Positions 55,441 to 64,000 of a DNA stretch of 64,000 nucleotides are shown piece after piece. Position 1 is the first letter of the stretch; every line of letters starts with the position of its first letter. The translations under genes and the position numbers were made by a program. Origin of the DNA: Alnus glutinosa (lineage: Eukaryota > Streptophyta > Magnoliopsida > Fagales > Betulaceae); the NCBI RefSeq assembly GCF_958979055.1, contig NC_084887.1, positions 38,071,120 to 38,135,119 of the forward strand, read 5' to 3'. The notes under the pieces were generated by a model. The model saw nothing but the letters and a program-made list of their open reading frames with translations, was not told the origin of the DNA and did not search any database.

Positions 55441-56644
55441 CTTGAGGTATCTGAAAAATCCACATGGGTTTTGGGTTTTTTCTTCTTCTTTTTTTTTTTT
55501 AAAAAAAAAATGAGAAAAAATGTAAAATAATGACTGATTTTTTCTGAAAAATGTAGTTATTCCCTTTTTTTTCTTTTTTTTTTTCTTTTTTTTTTCTTTT
55601 TTTTTTAAGGAACACTTATTTTTCTTCGTAAGAAAATAGTTATTCCAATAGAAATAATTATTTCAATGAATAGACTCATATCAAACAAAGTAATTACTAT
55701 TTTATATGAATAATCATTCAATTTTAAGGGTCTATTATGGGAATCAAATGAGACCTTAGTGTCACACTCATACACATGCTCGGGCAAATATTACTTTGGG
55801 AATCTGAATAATGTTATATGTAGAACTTTTATCTCTCTTTTATTTTAAAAAAGTATGTGACTTTTAAATCTATTCTTTATTAAGATAAGCTTTTCCTTCT
55901 TTTTTTTTTTTTTTTTTGTTATATTAATATTTTAAAATTAAAAAGATTCCTTTTTAAATTTTTGCCTTAGCCATAAATTTTATTAAGCCGCCCCTGCCGA
56001 ATACGATTGTCATAACAAAATTGCTAAAAACCTTATCTAACATGACCCATCTAAAATTTAACGTGAGGCCATCAACTAGCATGCTTGAGCCCATCTAAAA
56101 TTTGATTGGGCTGAAACAAATCAATCTAGCCAAGCCCTAGGGGCCGAAGACTCTGGTCTGAGGCTTAAAAAGTTTTTGGGCGTATGCCACCTGGCTCGTG
56201 GACACTCCTGCTTTTACCAAAGTAAAAAAGTATAATAAAACTAGGTAAAATTGTAAATATCATGTGACGTTCCACATCGATTGGGTATAAGAATGTGAAT
56301 GCGCTTATATATATATATTTGCATCCTTTTAGACACAACGCATTTTAAAGTTTTGATGGTCATTAGTCTATCAGAACTTCACAGTTAAACGTACTTTTGT
56401 GAAAATAGTATTAGAATGAATGACCCAAAAACAGACAATATTATATTGTTTGGAGTGAGTTGTTGCACTTTCGATTCTTAAAAATTTATCCCATACACAT
56501 TGACATTAGATATGTGAAATAAAATCAAATCCCTTGTTCAAAACCTGTGTCGAAACCAACTCCCGTACAAATTTAGGAATAGAAAAAGTTGTTGTTAAAA
56601 TAGAGAATTATAATTTATTTTTTTAGTATTTATTTTATATAATA
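55441..56644. other. Spacer with traces of a lost DUF247 unit
   Basis: Long T-runs (55480-55605, 55900). TTAGTGTCACACTCATACAC...GGGCAAATATTACT at about 55755-55795 matches the leader before gene D (52825-52870). AAGCCGCCCCTG ending near 55998 looks like an isolated hAT right terminus. TGTGACGTTCCACATCGATT at 56264 resembles the start of a known type of plant LTR, but no end was found. Confidence 0.4.
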
Positions 56645-57010
56645 ATACTGCTGAGGAAGAATGGTTGTTTTGGAATTCTAATGGATAGCAAATGACACAA
56701 GTATTTCGATTTATTAAAAGCATATCTATTTCAGATGGCTTATGTTTGGGATCAACTAAAAAAAAAAATTATTAGAAGGGAAGGATCGATCCGAAAGAGA
56801 AAGCTCTTTCAACCGTTGATGCTTTCAACTGCTGGTCAATATTCATCCTAGCTTTATAATGTTATTAATATAGTTGACTTTTTAATTTTCCTTTTTGGAC
56901 CAACGGAATGGTAATTAATTCCCAAAGCTTCACGAGCTTTTTCTATAAATAAAAATAAATTAATTAATTAATTAAATTAAAAGAAAAATCTATTCTCAAT
57001 TTGATTCAAA
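56645..57010 (+). repeat. Orphan copy of the gene D 3' flank
   Basis: GAATGGTTGTTTTGGAATTC, AATGGATAGCAAATGACACA, TATTTCGATTTATTAAAAGC and, after an insertion-like gap, CACGAGCTTTTTCTATAAAT match 54590-54720 downstream of gene D in order. Confidence 0.65.
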
Positions 57011-57326
57011 AAACTAAATCTGTTATTTTAAAATTCTTAGTTAATTTTAGACAATAATTGTTAAGAATATAGAAAACAATAATTCAATAAAGTATGAAAT
57101 TAGTTCCAAAAAAAAAAAAAAAAAAAAAAAAACAATAATAGTTTGACTAGACTAACATGACAAAAAAAAAATAGCAGTGCTTTTTTATAGCGGCGGTTTG
57201 AAAAAAATATCGATAAATTTCTTGAATTAATGATTGAAAAAGTATACAGATATAATACTTAGTGAAATATTTTTTTGTGTTTTGAATCGTTTATTAATTA
57301 TTTTTGACTTGAGAACTAAAAACAAA

Positions 57327-57608
57327 GGCTATGTTTGGCAATGAACATGCCATGCCACAGTAGTGGGCAGCTAATTCTCTATCTCTTTTTTTCACTTTTT
57401 CACATTTTTCAATAATAATCAACATCAAAATATTTTTTTTTTTTTTTATTTTTTATATTATATTAATAATTTTTTTAATTATTATTCAAATAAAGAATTC
57501 ACTAAAATACAAAACGTTTTACTTTATATCACATCTACCACTTTTTACTAATTTCAAAAAATAACAACCCACTATTCTAGCATGATAAGTCACTTGCCAA
57601 ACAAGGCC
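57327..57608. mobile_element. MITE, GGCCTTGTTTGGCAA type, 282 bp
   Basis: GGCTATGTTTGGCAA at the left and TTGCCAAACAAGGCC at the right are inverted ends; the inner parts CACTTTTTCACATTTTTCAA / AACGTTTTACTTTATATCAC are AT-rich. The flanking AAA on both sides may be a 3-bp duplication, as in Tourist/Harbinger MITEs. Confidence 0.65.
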
Positions 57609-58571
57609 AAAAAGACAAAATCGTGAACAAACATTGTAATAACCTTATTTAATATTTGCCAACAAAATAGACGAACAATTATGCCTTGGTTTCACATGCA
57701 TTGTTACCATGACTGTTCTCGCTTTGAATTACAAATATATATGTCCATAAAATGTGGACATTTATACGCAGTTGATTGAGTTACTCTGATCACAAATCAT
57801 CTGCTCGGATTAATACTAGCAATTTAAATAAATAATAATAAGAAAATTAAATTCTTAATTCTTTATAAATTAAAGTTCATCAGCTGATTAATAAGTCTCG
57901 ATCGAGTTGCCGTCCGTCCATCCACCCACTGCGGGGACAAGTGGACCCAGATGAAAGAAGCTGTACGTTCTTTTGCCCGATCGATCCCTTTTTTCCCCGT
58001 ATTTCTTCTGGTTGAGGTAGTTTTGACGGTTTAATTATATATCGTCCTCTAGAACGTCGTTGAAGTCGGTTCTCCATAATTTGAAGACCTTTTTAGCTTT
58101 TTCTTCGTTGATTCCTTTCGCACGCAAGACACTTTCGGCTTTCCCATTTGGCGTGGGGTACGTCAAAGCCCCACGATATATTTGGTTACGTACGTTTTAG
58201 CCTAAACAGAAGAAAAGAGAGAAACCAGTTGCGCGTAGACGGACGTCAGAAAACACTATTTTCTTTTCTTTTACGTACGGCCACGGGAAACCAAAAGACA
58301 AAAAATAGGTCCCTTATTTTTGAAAAGAAAGTAAAGTAAAAGGAAAGGAGATCGATCGTTCGCAATAGTCAATAGATAAGGAAGAATATTTAATTCCTTC
58401 CATATATAATTTTTTTTTTTGGATAAAGTAAATTAATTCCTCCCATTGTTGACAAGGTAGATGTCAAGGTTTGGGAAGACCAAGCGGGTATCACCCAGAA
58501 ACTTCTAAATATAGAAATAGAATACCTGTCTAAGAAGTTAGATGGTCAACTCACGACACGCGGCAACATAA
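57609..58571. other. Upstream region of the CML gene
   Basis: No gene. Several ACGT-core words (TTACGTACG near 58190, TTTACGTACGGCC near 58270) and CGATCGATCG lie in this region; ACGT cores are typical of stress-responsive plant promoters, but binding is not shown. Confidence 0.35.
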
Positions 58572-58586
58572 GTATATATATATAAG
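58572..58586 (+). promoter_or_regulatory. TATA box of the CML gene
   Basis: GTATATATATATAAGC, about 95 bases before the ATG at 58679, is at the expected distance for a short leader. Confidence 0.6.
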
Positions 58587-58678
58587 CAGGCCTGCCTCAC
58601 GAGGAAACAGGTTCGGTTTCAGCTAGCTAGCTCCTTAATACAGTTTTTGTTATACACAAAGCTTCCATTAGATCGAGC

Positions 58679-59107
58679 ATGGATAAACGCACTCAATTAT
58701 ATGAGCGTGTGTTCGAGCACTTTGACAACAACGGAGACGGTAACATATCACCCTCTGAGCTGCAACAATGTGTCGGGGCAATAAGCGGCGGGGAGCTTTC
58801 GCTAGCAGAGGCAGAGGCAGTGGTGGAATTGCACGACTCGAATGGCGATGGCTTGCTGGGGTTGGAGGACTTCTTAAGGCTTGTGGAAGGAGGGGAAGAG
58901 GAAGAGAAGGTGAATGACTTGAGGGAGGCGTTTAAGATGTATGAGATGGATGGTTGTGGGTCTATAACACCCAAGAGTCTTAGGAGGATGCTTAGCAGAT
59001 TGGGTGAGTCCAAGAGTATTGATGAGTGTACAACCATGATTGCTCAATTTGATCTCAATGGTGATGGGGTCCTCAACTTTGATGAGTTTAGGACCATGAT
59101 GTTGTGA
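58679..59107 (+). CDS. Calmodulin-like protein, CML37/38/39 type
   Basis: 142-residue intronless EF-hand protein, a Ca2+ sensor expected in cytosol or nucleus. Loop 1 (residues 16-27, DNNGDGNISPSE) and loop 4 (125-136, DLNGDGVLNFDE) are canonical. Loop 2 (53-64, DSNGDGLLGLED) ends in D instead of E. Loop 3 (89-100, EMDGCGSITPKS) lacks the acidic ligands and should not bind Ca2+. The segment EAFKMYE...ITPKSLRRMLSRLGES and the FDLNGDGVLNFDEF end are characteristic of the CML37-39 group, whose Arabidopsis members are induced by wounding, hypoxia and pathogens. No N-terminal extension, unlike AtCML38. The start is the first ATG after the TATA box. It appears intact. Confidence 0.93.
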   Translation: MDKRTQLYERVFEHFDNNGDGNISPSELQQCVGAISGGELSLAEAEAVVELHDSNGDGLLGLEDFLRLVEGGEEEEKVNDLREAFKMYEMDGCGSITPKSLRRMLSRLGESKSIDECTTMIAQFDLNGDGVLNFDEFRTMML

Positions 59108-60499
59108 TGCCTTCCTTGCACTTTTTTATTCATTGAATATGTTTTAGTTTTCTTTTGGTAGTTTCTTTACCGGCCCTTTTTGTGAGAGCGGCCATATTGG
59201 CCTCCCCTCCAAAACCCTGAGCTTCCATAGAGTATTCGCAATATGGTTGGATATGTATTTAAAAATTACATTTATTTTGAACACTTGTAAATTTAATAGA
59301 CTGGATTGTACGAAATTCTTATAACTTTGAAGGAAAACTTTTCTCATAGAAGATGCTTCTTTATATATATCCTTTGTTCTTGTGGGAACGAAAAAACCCT
59401 GCGCCATGACAAGCAGCCATGACAAGCAGTTTATGCGTATGTTGACGAGATAGTTTCTCACGACCATGACAATTAAGCAGCCATTCAAAGAAAAATTAGG
59501 CTCTCCTCTTCGGCTCTTAGTCCGGCCAGTTTCATATATTATATGAAGCTGGGCCCCGGTGGAGCTCTAATTTGATTCTAATTGAGCTTCTACATGCGGA
59601 AGTTTCAGGCGGAGATGGAATTTTTCTGTTTGGAGGATTTTTAAAGGCTAATCTTTTTTATTGCAATAACCAACACAACGCTTGCTTCGAACAAGCATGG
59701 CAGCATAAAAAAGAGTAATGCCAGACTTGCTAGCATTTTACAGCCCTCCCCTTTACTACTCAATGTGGCATCGCAGCATCAGAGAAAAAATTTGCACCCT
59801 CCTCCTACTGGTCGGAGCCACCCCAAACAACTACGCAGAGGGTCGCAACTACCCCCAATGATGATTTAATATTGGGATAAGTGGTGATTTATCAGAAGTC
59901 ATAAGTTCGAACCCTGACTCCACAATTCACCCCCATTTTTAATTAAATATTTCGTGTTTTGGACCTTATTTATTAAGGGGGGGTTGGAGCCCATTAGAAT
60001 ATTAATTAAATGATTAAATCAATCATTTTCTACTAACTTAAACTTTTGGAATAAGTAGTGATTTAACAAAATATCAGAGTCTCCGTCAATTCACCTCACA
60101 TTTCAGTTAAATAATTCGAACCTTGTCTTTACCAATTCACCTTCTGTTTCAATTAAATATTCCAATGACAAAAAGTAAGGGGAGGGTTGTAAAATGATAG
60201 TAAGTCTACCATTTTCATATTAAGAAAATGTTAAACAAATTGGTTGGTTGAATGATCTTAATTTGTAGCTTTTCTTCAACTATGTGAGGAATTCAGTTTA
60301 AGATAAAAGCATTTTGTTATTTAGATACAGAGAATACAGAGTAGAAACCTACACCTTTTTGTTTCAGGTTGTGTTTCTTTAATAGCATAATTACAGGATC
60401 CCACCGACCATATCAAGAGGCCTTAGATTAAAATCATTTAAACAACACTGGAAGTAGAACAAAAACTGGTTTTAATTTGTTTGGAATCCAGTTGACTAT
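59108..60499. other. Intergenic, CML 3' flank to LYK 3' end
   Basis: Convergent genes end at either side. The middle (59730-60200) contains GTGATTTA, TTCGAACC and TTAAATAT words repeated loosely, perhaps an old repeat, but no defined element. No gene was seen. Confidence 0.4.
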
Positions 60500-62503
60500 T
60501 CACAGACTGTTTGTTGATGCCTTCACTAAAGGTTTGGAAGAGCTTTCACACATTAACATATCCTCTGCTTCTGGTAATTCTTGCACCAATCTTGATAATT
60601 TCTCAACAGCCTCTCCGGCGCTTGGTCTCAATGAAGGGTCTTCCTCTACACAAGCTCTTGCAAGATTGGCCAATGTGACAGCCGCATCAAAGGAATAGTT
60701 CTCGGCCAATGATCTGTCCATCCATTCCCTTAGCTCATCTGCATCTTCTGACTGCAATATGGACTTGATTTTCTCAGAAAGCCAAACACTCCCTTCTCCC
60801 TTCTCATTTGGCTTGGTTATTGGCGTTTGACCTGATAAAACCTCCAGCAAAACCACTCCATACGCGAAAATATCAATGCTTGGGGAAACAACACCTTGGT
60901 GAACATATTCAGGAGCCAAATATCCCCAACTCCATGAGGCAGGTTTGGTTGAATAAAATTGTGGATCCTCTGTATCATCTTCAATGCATCTTGCCATGCC
61001 AAAGTTCCCGATTTTTGCATTGAAATCTTCATCTAAGAAGATGTTCCGACTCTTCACATTTCTATGAACATAGCTCGGGTTCATCACGTGGTGCATGTAG
61101 TGTAAGGCCATGGCTACATCGAGACAGATCCTCAGCCGTTGACCCCATGTCAAGAAACAAAAGCAGGAGGCAATGAATTGGTTCTTCATGGCCAACCCAC
61201 CATGAAGCCAATCTTTCAAGGACCCATTTTCGGCATACTCAAACACCAAAAATGAATCAGGATTCTCTGTCAAACATGTCCCTAGAAGCCTAAGTATGTT
61301 GGGGTGATTGTGAATTGCAGCATGGAAAAGCCCAAGCTCAATCTTTGAGACTGTTTCTGGCTGCATGCGCTTTATAACCAGGTTCTTCCCATTGAGACGA
61401 CCGTGATAGACAGGTCCCTCAATTTGATTACTTGAATTGAAGTCTTCCGTTGCTCTTCTTAGCTCCTCAACAGTATACGTCTCAACCAGCATCTTACGGG
61501 GTGTAGCATCCATGATTTGACCATCGAGAGGATCCTGAGATCCCTCAAATGAGACTTTCTTGTCACTTGTTGTTCTCACACTGAGACTAAGCTGTTGTAA
61601 CTCCACATCTATTCCCTTGCTGGGATTTTGTTTCTTCTTCTTCAGCAGGATCACCACAAAGGCTGCTGCAATAGCAATGCTCACTCCAGCTGCAACAATG
61701 CTAACTGCAATATATAAACCAGTACTCCACATTTTGGACTTCTTCTTGTGAGGTCTAATTACAGGGATACTGGTTGCTGGAAAACGTAAATTGGGCTCAC
61801 CATTGATTGGAATAAGAAGAGAGGTAAGAGGTAGTATGCCTTCTGGTCTAAAGTTATGTAATGATTTGTTATTTGCAAGAATTATAGCTTCTGGGGTAGC
61901 ATTAAACTTAATGGCCAAGTTAGAAATTGTATCGCCTTCACTTACCGGATAAGACAGCAAAAATCTAGTTTTTGGACGTGTTGCAGATGAAGGACAGGCA
62001 CATCTGAGTGGGATCAGTAGCTTAACTTTATCACCAAGCCCCCATGGTGAGACTCCCGGGTTCTTCTCTTGGATGGCTTTGCAGGTTGTCAAGCCCTCCA
62101 GCGATTCAGCAATGCCATAAAAGCTCTCTCCCTTTATGGTAGTTTTTGTTAACTCAGCCCGTGAGAAACCACCTTTGCATTTGCAATCAATTGGTATCAA
62201 GAAAGGCTGGCCTTTTGGAAGGTATTCTGTCTCTACAGAAAACCCATTTGCTTCTGCAAACGCAAAACGGTCGATGCCCAAGTAAAAGCTCAGGTTGAAA
62301 AGAGACGAGTAGTAGGAATTGGCACGCAGAATTGCAAATGTCCCGCACTGATCTTGTGATGAGCTTCCATTGCACTGGAAACCAGAAGCATCAGGAGATT
62401 TAGTATCACAACTTAGCAGGTTCTGTCCAAGTACAGAGACAAACAGGCAAATGAATGAGACCAAAGCTCTCAATTGGAGCTCATTGATTAGAGCCATGGC
62501 CAT
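60500..62503 (-). CDS. LysM receptor-like pseudokinase, LYK4/LYK5 group
   Basis: 667 residues, intronless. Signal peptide 1-27; a LysM ectodomain (about 32-235) with three LysM units separated by the CxC motifs C107-C109 and C168-C170; transmembrane helix about 260-287 followed by a basic stop-transfer KKKK; kinase-like domain from about 340. Such proteins sit in the plasma membrane and bind chitin or related oligosaccharides with CERK1-type partners. The kinase is degenerate: the Gly-loop is IEGPVYHG, the HRD Asp is Asn (HRN, 480-482) and DFG is NFG (500-502), while Lys378 and APE (530-532) remain. The family's LYK4/LYK5 members are likewise pseudokinases. The first ATG of MAMAL gives a good signal peptide. 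No defects in the reading frame. Confidence 0.93.
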   Translation of the reverse strand: MAMALINELQLRALVSFICLFVSVLGQNLLSCDTKSPDASGFQCNGSSSQDQCGTFAILRANSYYSSLFNLSFYLGIDRFAFAEANGFSVETEYLPKGQPFLIPIDCKCKGGFSRAELTKTTIKGESFYGIAESLEGLTTCKAIQEKNPGVSPWGLGDKVKLLIPLRCACPSSATRPKTRFLLSYPVSEGDTISNLAIKFNATPEAIILANNKSLHNFRPEGILPLTSLLIPINGEPNLRFPATSIPVIRPHKKKSKMWSTGLYIAVSIVAAGVSIAIAAAFVVILLKKKKQNPSKGIDVELQQLSLSVRTTSDKKVSFEGSQDPLDGQIMDATPRKMLVETYTVEELRRATEDFNSSNQIEGPVYHGRLNGKNLVIKRMQPETVSKIELGLFHAAIHNHPNILRLLGTCLTENPDSFLVFEYAENGSLKDWLHGGLAMKNQFIASCFCFLTWGQRLRICLDVAMALHYMHHVMNPSYVHRNVKSRNIFLDEDFNAKIGNFGMARCIEDDTEDPQFYSTKPASWSWGYLAPEYVHQGVVSPSIDIFAYGVVLLEVLSGQTPITKPNEKGEGSVWLSEKIKSILQSEDADELREWMDRSLAENYSFDAAVTLANLARACVEEDPSLRPSAGEAVEKLSRLVQELPEAEDMLMCESSSKPLVKASTNSL

Positions 62504-64000
62504 TTAATACTCGCTTCTACATAGAAAGCCCGATTAAAAATAAAGAGTTTTCTCACTCCGAGAATGTGAATATTTTGGATCAATACAGAAACGGTGTTAA
62601 AAATAAGAGAGTTTCTCAAAACTGTGCATGAACAGGATTCTCGGGGTTGACAAAATTATCCTATATTTTTGCTCTAATTCTTGGGCTTAATTTCATATCG
62701 AGGATTGGCTATCTATCCCAAGTTTCTTTTTGCCAGTAATCATTGTCACCACTCTTAATTTCCTTGGGGGACTCATTGGGTTTAAACCCTGTTTTTACAT
62801 GCATCAACATGTGTATTGGCTACTCCATCCCTACACGTGCTTAGACAGAAGACAGAAGACCCCCTGATGCCTGATTTATACCATCTCAACATCTCAAAGT
62901 TGCACAAGTACAATCATACGTACATGTACGAATTACATTTGAAACCCCAGAAAATTAGCCCTACATTGAGTAGAGATAGATTATAAAAATGTTTTATGAG
63001 TGCTAAGTCTTATATTGGTTCTTTATTAGGTGAGACTGAGCTTTCTAAGAGATTTTATTGGGCTTCAATTGTAACATGACTTGTCTTTTTGAAGTAATAG
63101 CACATATATGACGAGCAATTTCCTTGGTTCATGACAAACAGTATCAGTAACACCATGTGTCATTAAGGCACTGCACAATATGAGCCCTGATAAAGATGTT
63201 AAGAATTTGAATAAGAGAGATTGTGACACTCCAAAAAATTAGTCTCACATTGAGCAAATGAACTGCCCATATTGAATGAATAAATTATAAAAATACTCAT
63301 GAATGCCAATTCCGAGATGTGGCTAGCTATAATTGCATAAAGTAAGAACCCACCTCAATGAAACTTCTCACCCTCGCATATAATTGAACCTTTAGATTTA
63401 GTTCCTCATTGTGCCTTTAGAAAGAAGGTACCTCGTTTGGGATATTTCAGATAGCAGGAGCCAGGAAGAGCAGCCAGTCTGCCTAAAAGGCTTAAAGCTA
63501 GAAAGCATGCATGATTTGTGAAGCAGTGTGGTTAGAAATGATGTTGATTTGGGAAAATGTAGGAAGTGCAAAAAGAAGGATAATATCCAAAACAGTTGAA
63601 GAGACGCCAATGCATGGTAAAGCTGAGGCATAAAAGAGAGGCCACGGACTGATGGGTCAAAATGGCCATGAATATCCAAAGTTGACAAGCACCATTAAGC
63701 CGTACCAATACAGTCAATTGTCCCCCCCCCACATCACACACTCCACATGTCATTCATCTAAGGGATCACCTTGATCATCTTTCTATCATATATATCTTAG
63801 AACTAGGATTAATATAACTAAATTGCAACAATTATAAACCAATTATATATGGGTTAATTAAACACGTGAAACCAGTAAACTGTGTGTAAGAAAGGTGACC
63901 AAAGAAAGCATGGGATACCCTTACCTTGAGTTCTTCCAATTAGAAAAAATCCTTGAGATCTGTTCTTGAAAGGAATAGTTCCAAGTTCATTTTTAGCAAA
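62504..64000. other. Upstream region of the LYK gene, no gene
   Basis: Two related segments, 62940-62995 and 63226-63295, share AAAATTAGCCCTACATTGAG / AAAATTAGTCTCACATTGAG and ATTATAAAAAT; the second follows TGTGACACTCC and may be an LTR-type repeat start. A C-run lies at 63722-63731. No coding was recognised. Confidence 0.4.

Noticed and set aside
57880-58077. 65-codon minus-strand open frame (MENRLQRRSRGRYII)
   Set aside because: No recognisable family and it lies in the upstream region of the CML gene.
63398-63753. 73-96 codon minus-strand open frames
   Set aside because: No start context, splice sites or family resemblance.

Overview
The window is nuclear DNA from a dicot plant, most likely a woody rosid. 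It is AT-rich and intron-poor. It is crowded with plant transposons (CACTA, hAT, Mutator-type elements and MITEs, an L1-type LINE, LTR solo copies) and carries plant-only gene families: DUF247 membrane proteins, a LysM receptor-like kinase and a CML calmodulin-like protein. The species cannot be fixed from the sequence; a member of the Fagales would fit, but that is only a guess.

The backbone is a plus-strand tandem cluster of DUF247 (UPF0481) genes. A 3' fragment lies at 1-531. Complete genes lie at 26499-27914, 38265-39545, 44157-45404 and 53014-54294. A deleted pseudogene sits at 52258-52500, and duplicated flanks at 54900-57010 appear to have lost their gene. The copies share upstream sequence, a 5'-UTR intron acceptor, 3'-UTR words and a C-terminal membrane helix. 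Spacers between copies are full of insertions. Just downstream of the third complete gene is an inverted repeat whose arms match the last coding bases of this same family.

Region by region: 1.4-1.84 kb is a CACTA end with a dense array of CACGTG-like motifs. 3.0-6.95 kb is a decayed hAT transposon with a solo LTR inserted in it (5-bp target duplication). 7.6-16.2 kb is a 5'-truncated LINE split by a 6-kb LTR-ended element, which itself contains another solo LTR. 17.2-20.2 kb is a TIR element with an LTR fragment inside. 21.4-24.0 kb is a Mutator-type element with a 9-bp target duplication that has captured host gene pieces, including a CYP98A exon; a MITE landed exactly on its right target duplication. 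28.7-29.6 kb, 30.6-31.1 kb and 32.2-33.1 kb hold a TIR element, a solo LTR, a copia end and two MITEs. 41.4-42.3 kb is an 895-bp near-perfect foldback with a GC-rich core. 46.4-51.8 kb is a block that separates two halves of a DUF247-type promoter and carries exon fragments of a SAC-type phosphoinositide phosphatase and of U1-70K.

The right end is ordinary genic DNA: an intronless CML37/38/39-like calcium sensor (58679-59107) and, on the minus strand, an intronless LYK4/LYK5-like LysM receptor pseudokinase (60500-62503). Both families act in stress or immune signalling, but nothing in the sequence shows they work together with the DUF247 genes.
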